A DNA stretch of 64,000 bases from Paraburkholderia sp. HP33-1 (GTDB lineage: Bacteria > Pseudomonadota > Gammaproteobacteria > Burkholderiales > Burkholderiaceae), in assembly GCF_021390595.1 (NCBI RefSeq), contig NZ_JAJEJR010000001.1:1674001-1738000 (forward strand), written 5' to 3'. Position numbers and translations under genes: made by a program. Below the pieces are notes generated by a model, which saw nothing but the letters and a program-made list of their open reading frames with translations, had not been told where the DNA came from and searched no databases. Position 1 is the stretch's first letter. Every line of letters starts with the position of its first letter. Positions 54,699-63,838 of this stretch are shown piece after piece.

Positions 54699-55145
54699 GG
54701 TGGGCGCGGGCTGCGAAAGTGGCGGTGTGTTGATAATACAACGTAAAACCGTCAAAACACTACATCAATCATTCTTATACACGACATTAGTACTATAATG
54801 TCGTGTTATTGGTTTGGCTTTCGGAATCTGAGCGTGTTGGCGGCTCATACTCAGCGCGTGGAACTAAATTCCCAACTTTCTGGGAACTAAAGCGAGTCCC
54901 GGCGCTTTCTCTCCACGCCCGACCGCCTGTCTTGCGAAGAAACGCAGAATCCGCATATCGGTTGTTCCTGCAACGATGCACACTGCATCATCCCCCCGGC
55001 CGCATCGAGCATGGCAGGCCAGACCTGCTGGAAAACACCAGGCCCTACGAGAGGACGCGTCAGTATACTGAGCCACTGCTGCCGGGCGTCGTCGCCTCGG
55101 AAAGACTGGGCGTCGCGCGTCGGACCCACCTGGAGGATGACAAAC
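54699..55145. other. Intergenic region between kfrA-like and ABC importer genes
   Basis: About 450 bases of divergent control region. Apart from the palindrome at 54779-54806, I see only GGAGG at 55132-55136 for the binding-protein gene. No LacI-type operator could be identified with confidence. Confidence 0.4.
54779..54806. promoter_or_regulatory. Palindrome upstream of the KfrA-like gene, candidate operator
   Basis: Perfect 11-base arms, ACACGACATTA (54779-54789) and TAATGTCGTGT (54796-54806), with a 6-base spacer GTACTA. It is AT-rich against a GC-rich background and lies about 80 bases before the KfrA-like start, where KfrA autoregulatory sites are known. Confidence 0.65.
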
Positions 55146-56126
55146 ATGCTGCGCATCGTTCTTGGCTGTCTGATGGCTCTTTCCACGATCGTTGCCGGTG
55201 CCCTGCCCGGGGTAGCGTATGCGGATGCCGCGCACCCCGTAGTCGCGTTGCTGCCCGGGGTGACTGATCCGTTCTACTTCACCATGTATCGTGGCGCCCA
55301 GCGTGCAGCGAAAGAAGAGAACGTGCAGTTGCTCTTCCAGGTTCCGAAGGCCTGGAACACGAGCGAGCAGGTGCCGATCCTCAAGGCGTTCATCGCCAAG
55401 CATCCCGACGTGCTGCTCGTCTCGCCCGTCGACAAGCAGCAGATGATCGGCCCGCTCAAGGAGGCCGCCGACGCCGGCATCAAGGTCGTCACCGTCGACA
55501 CCTATATCGGCGATGGTCACTACCAGACCGGCAAAGGCGATGCCGATTTCCCCCTCTCCTATATTGCTTCGGATAACCTGGAAGGCGGCCGCGTGGCGGC
55601 CCGCGCGCTGGCGAAGGCAGTCGGCGACAAGGGCACGGTCTATTGCGAGAACAACAAGCCTGGCATCTCCAGCACCGACGCTCGCGCGCAAGGCTTCATG
55701 GAGGAGATGAAGAAGCACCCGAACATCAAGGTGCTCGAAACGCAGTACAACGAGGACGATGCCAACCGTGCCGCCGCGCATGTGGCGGCCGTGCTCGCGC
55801 GCAATCCCGACCTTGCGGGCGTGTTCGGCGCAAACACGTTCTCGGGCAGCGGTGCCGCGCAAGGCGTCAAGGCGGCGGGCAAGCAAGGCCAGGTGAAGGT
55901 CGTGGTGTTCGACGCAGTGCCCGGCATCGACGAACAGATCAGGAGCGGACTCGTCGATATCGCCATCGCGCAACGTCCTGACGAAATTGGCTACTACGGC
56001 GTGAAATTTGCCGCCGACGCAATCCGTGGCAAGTCGATCCCCACCATCAAGAGTACCGGCTTCGTCGTGCTCGACCGCTCGAACATCGACAAGCCCGAGA
56101 TGAAGCAGTACATCTACTCGAATTGA
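55146..56126 (+). CDS. Sugar ABC transporter, periplasmic binding protein (FrcB-like)
   Basis: A 326-residue periplasmic binding protein family 4 member. ATG 55146 has GGAGG nine bases upstream; ATG 55137 would touch it. The signal peptide runs to VAYA (LGCLMALSTIVAGALPG core). Mature marks are LLPGVTDPFYFTMYRGAQRAA, ILKAFIAKHPDVLLVSPVD, IASDNLEGGRVAARAL and VVVFDAVPGIDEQI. It is first in an SBP-permease-ATPase operon, the order of the fructose importer FrcB-FrcC-FrcA. The sugar bound cannot be read from sequence. Confidence 0.9.
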   Translation: MLRIVLGCLMALSTIVAGALPGVAYADAAHPVVALLPGVTDPFYFTMYRGAQRAAKEENVQLLFQVPKAWNTSEQVPILKAFIAKHPDVLLVSPVDKQQMIGPLKEAADAGIKVVTVDTYIGDGHYQTGKGDADFPLSYIASDNLEGGRVAARALAKAVGDKGTVYCENNKPGISSTDARAQGFMEEMKKHPNIKVLETQYNEDDANRAAAHVAAVLARNPDLAGVFGANTFSGSGAAQGVKAAGKQGQVKVVVFDAVPGIDEQIRSGLVDIAIAQRPDEIGYYGVKFAADAIRGKSIPTIKSTGFVVLDRSNIDKPEMKQYIYSN

Positions 56127-56154
56127 CCGAAGCGAAGGGGCCTGCGCACACAAC

Positions 56155-57129
56155 ATGAATGACAAGCGTCTGGATCGCCTCGGTCTGGTCAGCAAGGTAT
56201 GGCCGTGGCTGTTCTTCGGCGCGCTGCTTGTGTTTTTCGAAGCGTGGGCGCGCATTGCCGCCCACCGCTCGTTCGTCTTCAACGCCTATAACCTGCAGTC
56301 GATCGCGCTCGCTGCGAGTGCACCGCTGTTGCTTGCCATTGGGCAGACTTTCGTGATCGTCACGGCAGGCATCGACCTTTCGGTCGGGTTCGTCATGGGC
56401 CTTGCTGCCGTGTGCATCGCGCAGTTCACGCTTCTGGGGGGCGGCTCGCCGTGGGTACTGCTGCTCTCTATTCCACTCACAATCGCTGTGTGCCTGATTC
56501 CGGGCTTCGTCAATGGCGTGCTGATCGCGCGACTCGGCGTACCCGCGTTCATCGGCACGCTTGGCATGTACGGCGTCGCGCGTGGAGCGGGCTTTCTCGC
56601 CGCAGGCAGCGGCATGACGGTGGCCGTCGACAATCCCGGCCTCGCCTGGCTTGGGCGCGGCTGGGCGCCCGTCGTGCTCACTGCCCTGCTGCTCTCCCTC
56701 ATGCACTTCGTCTTGTCGCAAACGCGCTTCGGCCAGTACACGTACGCCATCGGAGGAAATCCGCAATCAGCCGTGCGCGCTGGCATCAATGTGCGCCGCC
56801 ATCTGTTTGCAATCTATCTGATCGCTGCAGCCTTCGCTGCGGTCGGCGGTATCGTCTACACCGCGCGCTTCGCAGCAGGCGCGGCCAACGCCGGCGAGCC
56901 GATGCTGCTCAACTCGATTGCCGCAGTCGTGATCGGCGGTGCGAGCCTCTTTGGCGGTACCGGCACTGTCATCGGCACGCTGATCGGTTCGCTCATCATC
57001 GCCGTAATTGAATTCGGGCTCGTATTTATCGACGTCAATGCGTTCTGGCAATTCATCGTCGTGGGGATCGTCATCATCGTCTCGGTGTTGATCGATCAAT
57101 ACAAGGAGCGGCTGGGGGGCGCGCAATGA
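56155..57129 (+). CDS. Sugar ABC transporter permease (FrcC/RbsC-like)
   Basis: A 324-residue inner-membrane permease with eight to ten hydrophobic segments. Family marks are QTFVIVTAGIDLSVG, GFVNGVLIARLGVPAFIGTLG and YTARFAAGAANAGE, followed by GGASLFGGTGTVIGTL. It follows the binding protein by 28 bases, and its stop overlaps the ATPase start (ATGA). Confidence 0.93.
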   Translation: MNDKRLDRLGLVSKVWPWLFFGALLVFFEAWARIAAHRSFVFNAYNLQSIALAASAPLLLAIGQTFVIVTAGIDLSVGFVMGLAAVCIAQFTLLGGGSPWVLLLSIPLTIAVCLIPGFVNGVLIARLGVPAFIGTLGMYGVARGAGFLAAGSGMTVAVDNPGLAWLGRGWAPVVLTALLLSLMHFVLSQTRFGQYTYAIGGNPQSAVRAGINVRRHLFAIYLIAAAFAAVGGIVYTARFAAGAANAGEPMLLNSIAAVVIGGASLFGGTGTVIGTLIGSLIIAVIEFGLVFIDVNAFWQFIVVGIVIIVSVLIDQYKERLGGAQ

Positions 57130-57902
57130 GCGACGCGGCGGCGACGCCGATACTCGAAGCACGCGACATCTCGATCCGTTTCGGCGGCGTGGAGGCCCTC
57201 AAGCGCGTCTCGCTCCAATTGACGCCTGGTGAAGTGCTCGCGCTCGCGGGTGATAACGGTGCGGGCAAGTCCACGCTCATCAAGATACTCTCTGGTGTCT
57301 ATCATGCCGATGCAGGCGAATTGCGCTTCGACGGCCGCCCGATGCAGTTGCGCGACCCGCAGGACGCCCGGGAACAAGGCATCGAGACGATCTATCAGGA
57401 TCTCGCACTCGCCGACAATCTCGACGTTGGCAGCAACATCTTTCTGGGCCGCGAACCCACGCGCCGGAAATTGGGCTTTCGGGTCATCGACCGGCCGCGC
57501 ATGGCCCAGGTCGCACGCGAGGTGCTCGAACGGCTCGATATCGTGATTGCGCAGCGTAAGCTGACCGGCCCGGTGAAGATGCTCTCGGGCGGCCAGCGCC
57601 AGGCTATCGCCATCGGCCGTGCCATCTACTGGAACGCGCGCGTTCTCATCATGGACGAACCTACGGCAGCGCTCGGCGTGCCGGAGCAGCGCAAGGTGAT
57701 GGCGCTGATCGGCTCGTTGAAGGCGCAGGGCGTGGCCGTGATTCTCATCTCCCATAATCTGCACGATATTTTTGCGGTGTCCGACCGGATCATCGTGTTG
57801 CGCCGTGGCGAGGTGGCCGGCGAGCGCCGCATCGAGCAGACGAACGGTGACGAGATCGTGCGGCTCATGGTGGGCGATACTTACGCGAATGGCGCACGCT
57901 GA
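57126..57902 (+). CDS. Sugar ABC transporter ATP-binding protein, single domain (FrcA-like)
   Basis: A 258-residue ATPase. Walker A GDNGAGKST, signature LSGGQRQAIAIGRA and Walker B VLIMDEPTAAL are all present, with the H-loop in ILISHNLHD. It has one nucleotide-binding domain, like FrcA, not the tandem domain of RbsA. It overlaps the permease gene by four bases. A short remnant follows it. Confidence 0.94.
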   Translation: MSDAAATPILEARDISIRFGGVEALKRVSLQLTPGEVLALAGDNGAGKSTLIKILSGVYHADAGELRFDGRPMQLRDPQDAREQGIETIYQDLALADNLDVGSNIFLGREPTRRKLGFRVIDRPRMAQVAREVLERLDIVIAQRKLTGPVKMLSGGQRQAIAIGRAIYWNARVLIMDEPTAALGVPEQRKVMALIGSLKAQGVAVILISHNLHDIFAVSDRIIVLRRGEVAGERRIEQTNGDEIVRLMVGDTYANGAR

Positions 57903-57950
57903 TGACGCTGATGCCTGCACACGCGCAGGAGATCAAGGGGGATCAACAAG

Positions 57951-58082
57951 GTAGGCTTATTGATCGTTGCGTTCAGCAAGCTTGGCTGGGACGATCCGAT
58001 GCAGTTTGCAGCTACCACCGAGAAACGTGGCGCCACCATTGTCGGCCCGAATCTTGGAGAGAGTCCCGGTCTCACCAAATAA
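57951..58082 (+). pseudogene. Unidentified gene remnant downstream of the ABC importer
   Basis: A 43-codon open stretch ends in TAA at 58080-58082. It has a protein-like pattern (LLIVAFSKLGWDDPMQFAA, then GATIVGPNLGE) suggesting the end of a Rossmann-like or flavodoxin-like protein, but no start or upstream domain is present. I cannot name the family. The rest of 57903-58207 shows nothing else. Confidence 0.35.
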
Positions 58083-58207
58083 AGCAAGCCAGAAGAAAAC
58101 GCGGATACGGGAGCAGAAAGCGTGGAAACATTCACTACTGAAGTCACCAGCCGAGGCGACATACCGGGTCGAGAGCAACCGGCTGGTGGATTCCGCAAGA
58201 ATCACCA

Positions 58208-58426
58208 TCAGTGGGCAGTGGACCTGCGCAGAATCGAATAAAGCTGGTCCTTGAGTAGGAGCTTTTCTTTCTTCAGGCCGGTGATGAGCGATTCTTTGCC
58301 GTTTGTACGGGCGCATTCCAGGTTCTTAATCTGCTGGTCCAGATCGTTATGCTTATGGAACAGACGCGCGAAATGGGCGTCCTTGATCTTTAACTTGGAA
58401 ATACGGTCGCGGTATTCTGGAAACAT
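58208..58426 (-). CDS. DUF465/YdcH-family protein
   Basis: A 72-residue helical protein with GGAGG eight bases before ATG 58426. The pattern MFPEYRDRISKLK, HFARLFHKHNDLDQQI and KKEKLLLKDQLYSIL is typical of the small DUF465 (YdcH) family, which forms helical hairpins of unknown role. A longer frame upstream lacks a ribosome site. Confidence 0.85.
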   Translation of the reverse strand: MFPEYRDRISKLKIKDAHFARLFHKHNDLDQQIKNLECARTNGKESLITGLKKEKLLLKDQLYSILRRSTAH

Positions 58427-58642
58427 CGTGATTCCTCCGGGGTGTAACAGACCGATTCTGCGAGGGGGACGTCCTTTGCCCCACCCGCAACAACTTCTCA
58501 CTTGCGCGAAGTCTTCGGGATGGCATTGATATCGAGCTGGTCGATTCGGATGCTGACTCCATGTGAGCTACCTCAGCGCCACACATCTTCGTCGGCTGCT
58601 TTCGTGAATTGCGGCGTCCCGCCGCAATGGCATTCAATTTAT

Positions 58643-59026
58643 CTATCGGCGATCGAGCGTTGTGCGTCGGGGTCGGCTCATATTGAGGTATCGGCCAACA
58701 AGCGCCATAGAGAAAAAGGCCGATGGGATTGCCGGGTCTACAGCCGGCCAACGCATTGCCAGCGCTCGCCCTGCACGCCTCGCTCGAACACAAGTTCCCG
58801 CTTGCTCGCTCGGCTGATGTCTGAACGCGCACGTGGGGTGATCCGCAGACGCATCTGGCACGATACACAAGTCGCCGTCGGCCGCTAGCTTCAAAAGCGT
58901 GGGGCTGATGCGGTTGCACGTTGTGCCCAATGCTTGAGCCAAACGCTCGGTCGTCCAATCTTGACCGTTGGCTATCAGATCCATGAGCCGCTCGTCCAGC
59001 GTAGCGACAAAATGCTCACAAGACAT
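58643..59026 (-). CDS. Putative winged-helix protein, 127 residues
   Basis: GGAGGG lies five bases before ATG 59026. Residues 5-60 form a probable helix-turn-helix (RLMDLIANGQDWTTERLAQA and RISPTLLKLAADGDL). The C-terminal half is arginine-rich and without family pattern, so it may be out of frame after decay. A DNA-binding role is a guess. It sits among remnants. Confidence 0.4.
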   Translation of the reverse strand: MSCEHFVATLDERLMDLIANGQDWTTERLAQALGTTCNRISPTLLKLAADGDLCIVPDASADHPTCAFRHQPSEQAGTCVRARRAGRALAMRWPAVDPAIPSAFFSMALVGRYLNMSRPRRTTLDRR

Positions 59027-59217
59027 ATTGCCCTCCAACGACAGTTCAGTAAGGAAACTGTAACAGTCGCATGACGCACGGGCCATGAGGGGTTTTGTCG
59101 CACAACTTGAACCGATTCTGAGGGGCTCCGGTGAAAATCGGAGCCGTCAGTAGGTTAAGGCAACGGCTGTGATGTGATGGACGACTCCCGCTAAATGGCG
59201 AGAGATTCATCCCAAAG

Positions 59218-59507
59218 TGGGCAGGTCGTGATGCCCTTCGCGCCAATGCGCGCCAACATGAGAAACCAACCACTGTCAGATTTTGTCTAGTTCACTGCAT
59301 TTCAACAACCTGATCGAGCAGGACCATCGCTGCATCAAGTGCCGAATCAATGTCATGCCCGGCTTCGAACATTTCGGTAATGCCGCGATTACTCTTTCAG
59401 GCATCGAGTCGATGCATCGCATCCGCAATGGCCAATTCAATGTTGCGACGCTCGGCCTCAAAGAGGCTATCGCGCCCACCGTCTGGACTGCTGTCCTGTC
59501 TGTTTGA
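59218..59507 (+). pseudogene. IS6-family transposase C-terminal remnant with frameshift
   Basis: Residues FNNLIEQDHRCIKCRI and NAAITLSGIESMHRIRNGQF (59289-59430) match the end of IS6/IS26-type transposases, including the catalytic Glu of IEQDHR. A segment in another frame just upstream (DALRANARQHEKP, 59230-59268) fits the preceding region, so a one-base frameshift is present. The N-terminal two thirds and both terminal repeats are missing. It marks past IS activity in this gene-poor stretch. Confidence 0.75.
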
Positions 59508-59632
59508 TAAGTAATCCGCTCTATTTCAACGATCTTTTTCGGATCATCTATTTGCACCAGATCCGTTCAGATCTCAGGGGTTCACTCCAAGCCAACTCCT
59601 ATGCACTGACTTGTGCGGCGCGCTCCACGCCC

Positions 59633-60631
59633 TTACGACGCAAAGCGCCTGACCGTCGCCGACGGTAACTCGCCGAACATGCGGCGATAGTCGCTTGCGA
59701 AACTGCCCAGGTGCAGGAATCCCCATTTCGTCGCCGCGTTGGTTACGGAAAGCCCCAACCGCAGTTCCCGCCTGACGTGGTTCAGACGAACCGCTCGCAG
59801 ATAGGCAACGGGGTTCAGGTCAAGGGCTTCATTAAAGGCGTACTGCACCGTTCGTCTGCTGACGCCCAGTTCCACGCAGAGCTCCGCAATCGAAAGCGGA
59901 CATGTCGCCGCGTCTTGCAGCTTTTCCTCAACCGCTTTTACCAGTATCCAGTGCCTCACATCGCGCTCGCGGCCGGCGCCCACCGTATCGGGATAAACGG
60001 CAAGCGTCTCCGAGATCGCATACAGGATGGTGCGCTCCAGCAGGCGTTCCCGTTCGTCAGCGTCGACCAGGCGGGCCTGCAACGATCGCGTGCTCGCGGC
60101 CATCGCGGCGCGAAGCAGTTCGCGCAGGTTTTGGGCGACGTCGGCGTCGAGGGGAATCACGGGCGCCAGAGCCCTGGCGCGCAGCGAAGCGGCGACGAGA
60201 CTGGTCTGCTCCGACGAAAGGGATTGCAGCTGGATTTCGACGTTAACCAGAGTGTGCTGGGCAGGCGAATAGAACTCGAACTGCGGCACACTGGAAAACA
60301 CATGAAGACTGTCACGCCCGCTCTTTTCGCCGCACAGTCTCGCGTGCCCTTCCAGTTCGAGTGGAACGGCAATCACCAGCCGATCCGGGGCAATGGCGCC
60401 TTGCTGATAGATCACCTTGTCGAGTTCTTCGACCAGAAGGCGAACACCGCCTAGCGAAACGGTCGACAGTGCGCCATGAAATACGCCGCCCGATATCTGG
60501 GTATAGGTTGCGGACCAGCCCTCGAACGCCCTCGCCTGCTCGTCTACGTCTCGATATGCGCAATACGACACGGCCTGCGCATACGAGGCATCCGTGACAT
60601 CTCCTGAGGTCGGCTGAGCATGCGCTGTCAT
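59633..60631 (-). CDS. AraC-family transcriptional regulator
   Basis: A 332-residue regulator. The C-terminal 100 residues hold two helix-turn-helix motifs (LSIAELCVELGVSRRTVQYAF and TNAATKWGFLHLGSFASDYRRMFGE, core GFLHLGSFASDYRR), as in EutR-like AraC proteins. The N-terminal 220 residues are an effector-binding region of unknown ligand. ATG 60631 is the first start beyond the antisense of low coding quality. It lies downstream of an SDR and an APC permease on the same strand and probably controls them. Confidence 0.88.
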   Translation of the reverse strand: MTAHAQPTSGDVTDASYAQAVSYCAYRDVDEQARAFEGWSATYTQISGGVFHGALSTVSLGGVRLLVEELDKVIYQQGAIAPDRLVIAVPLELEGHARLCGEKSGRDSLHVFSSVPQFEFYSPAQHTLVNVEIQLQSLSSEQTSLVAASLRARALAPVIPLDADVAQNLRELLRAAMAASTRSLQARLVDADERERLLERTILYAISETLAVYPDTVGAGRERDVRHWILVKAVEEKLQDAATCPLSIAELCVELGVSRRTVQYAFNEALDLNPVAYLRAVRLNHVRRELRLGLSVTNAATKWGFLHLGSFASDYRRMFGELPSATVRRFAS

Positions 60632-60752
60632 GGGCGTTCGAAAGTGCCGGCGTGTGCTTTTGATTTTACACACCCCTATGCCCGAAAAAATTTCCTCCTC
60701 AGGCGCACTTTCGCACGCATCCGATCGGGACCGCCTGGCCCAATTGCAGCGC

Positions 60753-61535
60753 CTACACCGCCGAAAAACAATTGTCGACGAACAGTTGCGTGCCGTTGAC
60801 AAAACTCGCATCGTCGGACGCCAGAAAGAGTGCCGCCGCCGCGACTTCCGATGGATCGCACAAGCGCCCTTGCTGGATAGATATCGCAGCTTCCGTTGCG
60901 TCCACGCCCATCGCCTGAAGCTCCTTCAGTTCGCGCATGCCATGCGGTGTCCGGATGAAGCCGGGCGCGACTGCGTTGCAGCGGATTCCCCGGTCACGGT
61001 ACTCGACCGCGATGGCGCGCGCAAACATATGGCACGCGCCTTTGGTGGCGTCGTACAGCACTTCGCCCGGCGTCGCAAGGACGGCGGAAATCGAAGACGT
61101 ACAGATGATGCTGCCTCGCCCCTTTTCCAGCATCTGTGGCAACACCGCCTTCGTCATCAGGAACATGCTTTTGACGTTGACGCTCATCAGCCAGTCCCAT
61201 TCCGTCTCGTCGATCTCGAGGAAGGGCTTCACGATGAGCGTGCCGGCATGGTTGAACAGGACGTCGGCGTTTCCAAACTGCACCCGTGCCGCAGCCACCG
61301 CTGTCTGTACGTCCGCTTGCCGCGACACGTCGGCTTGCAGGCCGAGCGCGCTCTTGCCGTCATCGCGCAGCCGTGCCGCGAGCGTTTCGGCCGCATCGCC
61401 ATCGCGGTCGATGATTACCACGCGGGCACCCTCGGCAGCGAACAGCGTTGACGCCGCCGCACCGCAGCCGCCGGCACCGCCGCTCACGATCGCGACCTTC
61501 CCTGCCAGGCGGCCGCCATTCTTCGATTGAGTCAT
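60753..61535 (-). CDS. Short-chain dehydrogenase/reductase
   Basis: A 260-residue SDR starting at ATG 61535. The cofactor site is GGAGGCGAA in the place of TGxxxGxG; FNHAG replaces the usual NNAG; catalytic Ser is in CTSSIS and the YxxxK motif is YDATK. IIDRDGD suggests NAD preference by its Asp after the second strand. It starts 26 bases after the permease stop, so the two form an operon. Its substrate may be an alcohol brought in by that permease, by inference. Confidence 0.9.
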   Translation of the reverse strand: MTQSKNGGRLAGKVAIVSGGAGGCGAAASTLFAAEGARVVIIDRDGDAAETLAARLRDDGKSALGLQADVSRQADVQTAVAAARVQFGNADVLFNHAGTLIVKPFLEIDETEWDWLMSVNVKSMFLMTKAVLPQMLEKGRGSIICTSSISAVLATPGEVLYDATKGACHMFARAIAVEYRDRGIRCNAVAPGFIRTPHGMRELKELQAMGVDATEAAISIQQGRLCDPSEVAAAALFLASDDASFVNGTQLFVDNCFSAV

Positions 61536-61561
61536 GGTTGGTCCTGATGGGCTTGCGGTTC

Positions 61562-63094
61562 TCAAATGGACGGGTCGACGCCCGCCTCGATCTGCCGGAT
61601 GCGGTCGAGATTGACTTGCGAACCGAGAACGGGTGGTCCCTTGAAACTCTTGCGAACGCCGAGCCCGTACCAGATCACCATGAGCGCCGCCACGAATCCC
61701 ACCAACACATAGAGCACCTTCTCGTTCGGCGCCTGGATGCCGACGTAGGCCAGCACACACGCGCCGACCAGTGCGAGCAACGCGCAAGGCTTCGACCAGA
61801 TGCCGAGCTGAAACGGACCTTTTTCATTCCATGTTCGGCCCTCCGCGAGCAGGCCGGACGCAACGGGCATCGCGTACGAAATGTAAAGAAACACCGCACT
61901 GCCCGCGCTCAGGACCGAGAACGCGTCGCCGTAGAGCGTAACGACGATAGCGAGCACCGCGCACGTCCAGATCGCTGCGCCGGGCGTGCGATGCTGCTCG
62001 TTCACCCTGCGCAGGTACTTCGAACCTGGCAATCCGCCGTCGCGCGCGAACGCATACACCATGCGCGACGTCGACATGATCGCAGCGAGCCCGCAGACGT
62101 AGTTGATGAAGAACATCGACAGCTCCAGACAGACCCGGAGGGCGGGCGGGATCGGCGCGAGGATCGCGCTGAAGAAGCCCGTTCCCTGTTTCATCGCGGC
62201 AGTCAGATCAGGCATCACGAGAACGAAGGCGCACACCATGACGTAACCGAACACGGCTGACCAGAACACCGACCCGATGATTCCGCGCGGCACGTTGCGG
62301 GCTGCGTCGTGCGTCTCCTCCGAGGTGTGGGCGGAGGCATCGAATCCGGTGATCGTGTAAGTCACGAGCAGCAGTCCCGAAAGAAACGCTAAGGGAGTCG
62401 CCTGCTTTGGCCAGGCGCTGCCGTCGGCACCCGTAAAGTTGGTGAAGCTGAACAGGCGGTGAAGATCAAACGGGACAGGCGAGTAATACAGAAGCGCGGC
62501 GACCAGGACGATCGTGACGATGAAGATCAGATAGCCGGAAAGGTCGGTGATTTTGCTGGCTATCCGGATTCCGCGCGCGTTCAGGAACGCTTGCGAAACA
62601 GTAATCAGCGTCAGAAACGCGGTTTGGTGCCACCAGTTGAGGCTGTCGGGGTCGACGCCGAACATCGGCGCAATCAGTGTCTTGAAGAACGGATCGTAGG
62701 TGCCGAAATTGATCGCGGCGATGACGAAAATGAGTCCGATCAGATTGATCCAGGCGGTCAGCCAGCCCCACCACTTCCCGCCGAGAATCGCGCCCCAGTG
62801 GTAAAGGCCGCCCGCGGTCGGATACGCGGAAGCGATCTGCGACATGGAGACGGCGACGATCAGTGCAAATATTGACCCCAGTGGCCAGCCCAATCCGATG
62901 GAAGCGCCGCCCGCCGCTGAAAATCCCATCTGGAACGCCGTAATGCCGCCCGACAGAATGCAGATCACGGAAAAGGAAACGGCGAAATTCGAGAATCCGT
63001 TCATGCGCCGCGATAGTTCCTGGGCGTACCCCATCTTGTGGAGCAGGCCAACGTCGCTGTCGGCCGCTGTTTTCAACTGGTGTTTAGTATCCAT
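61562..63094 (-). CDS. APC-family amino acid/amine permease
   Basis: A 510-residue, twelve-segment permease. GYAQELSRRMNGFSNFAVSFSVI near the N-terminus (core ELSRRMNGFSNFAVSFS), then YPTAGGLYHWGA, GFDASAHTSEET and SRMVYAFARDGG are marks of the ACT (amino acid/choline) branch of the APC superfamily. GGAG precedes ATG 63094. It heads the minus-strand permease-SDR group. The substrate is unknown. Confidence 0.92.
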   Translation of the reverse strand: MDTKHQLKTAADSDVGLLHKMGYAQELSRRMNGFSNFAVSFSVICILSGGITAFQMGFSAAGGASIGLGWPLGSIFALIVAVSMSQIASAYPTAGGLYHWGAILGGKWWGWLTAWINLIGLIFVIAAINFGTYDPFFKTLIAPMFGVDPDSLNWWHQTAFLTLITVSQAFLNARGIRIASKITDLSGYLIFIVTIVLVAALLYYSPVPFDLHRLFSFTNFTGADGSAWPKQATPLAFLSGLLLVTYTITGFDASAHTSEETHDAARNVPRGIIGSVFWSAVFGYVMVCAFVLVMPDLTAAMKQGTGFFSAILAPIPPALRVCLELSMFFINYVCGLAAIMSTSRMVYAFARDGGLPGSKYLRRVNEQHRTPGAAIWTCAVLAIVVTLYGDAFSVLSAGSAVFLYISYAMPVASGLLAEGRTWNEKGPFQLGIWSKPCALLALVGACVLAYVGIQAPNEKVLYVLVGFVAALMVIWYGLGVRKSFKGPPVLGSQVNLDRIRQIEAGVDPSI

Positions 63095-63598
63095 ATGCGC
63101 TCCATCCCTGATGTCACAGTCTCCAGGCCGGGGCTTACCGCGATGCTGCGTCGCGCGCGTGGCTCAACCTGGCCCATCGGACTCGGACAACTGCCTCCGC
63201 GGGAAGCCGCCGTCTCGCTCCGACATACGGAAGGTAGAAAGCCAAAATCGGGAGCACTATCAGATTTCGGCAAACGGCCGCAAATTGAAGGCGTACGGGA
63301 CCGACTGTCGGCGTACGATCGGCCGTTTGGCGCAACGAGGAGGCCGCGCTTTCCTCTCCGACAGCGGCGACGCCGTGCGCTTCTCTGTGCAGCAAGGTTC
63401 GTAGACTGACGCGAATTCACGCAACTCGCCAAAAATCCGTCGACCGATTTCTCAACGATCACCACACCTGCCAGCTTTTCGTCTCGTGCTCGGCAAGTTG
63501 ACGACACCCCCGGCGTGTCTGGTCGTCTGTTGGATGCTGGAATAACCGGGCCCAACCGACAGTCTTGCAAGCAGGAAGACACGAAAGAGGTGATCGAA
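63095..63598. other. Intergenic region, no gene seen
   Basis: About 500 bases between the divergent permease and a small hypothetical gene. Open frames cross it on both strands, but none has a ribosome site or a protein-like pattern. The permease promoter is expected here. I found no terminator or dyad of note. Confidence 0.4.
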
Positions 63599-63838
63599 AT
63601 GGACATCATCGACATGGCCCGTGCGTCGGGAATGACAGTTATCCTCGATGGAAAAATCGGCCGGGAGGAATACCAGAGCGTTTGTGGTTCGCTATCGGCG
63701 TTGCAGCGATTTGCTGAGGCAGTACGTCACTCCAACGCAAGCTCGAAAGGCAATCCGATCTTCGCGGCGCAGGTCGCCCAACTACAGCGGCATCTTGCGC
63801 CACAGCGCACAGCCGTGAAGGTCAGCACTGCCCATTGA
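63599..63838 (+). CDS. Hypothetical protein, 79 residues
   Basis: ATG 63599 has AGAGGTG seven bases upstream. The product (MDIIDMARASGMTVILDGKI start) is a soluble, mixed alpha-beta small protein with a C-terminal basic tail. I recall similar small proteins in Burkholderia genomes, without known role. It lies in front of the last 160 bases of the window, in which I see nothing. Confidence 0.6.
   Translation: MDIIDMARASGMTVILDGKIGREEYQSVCGSLSALQRFAEAVRHSNASSKGNPIFAAQVAQLQRHLAPQRTAVKVSTAH

Noticed and set aside
57902..58141. 79-codon open frame starting in the frcA stop (TGATG)
   Set aside because: Composition is Arg/Trp-rich without pattern; another frame in the same stretch reads as a protein tail.
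59276..59557. Minus-strand open frame over the IS6 remnant
   Set aside because: Antisense to a clearly recognisable transposase tail.
59711..60454. Plus-strand open frame over the AraC gene
   Set aside because: Antisense shadow with no motif.
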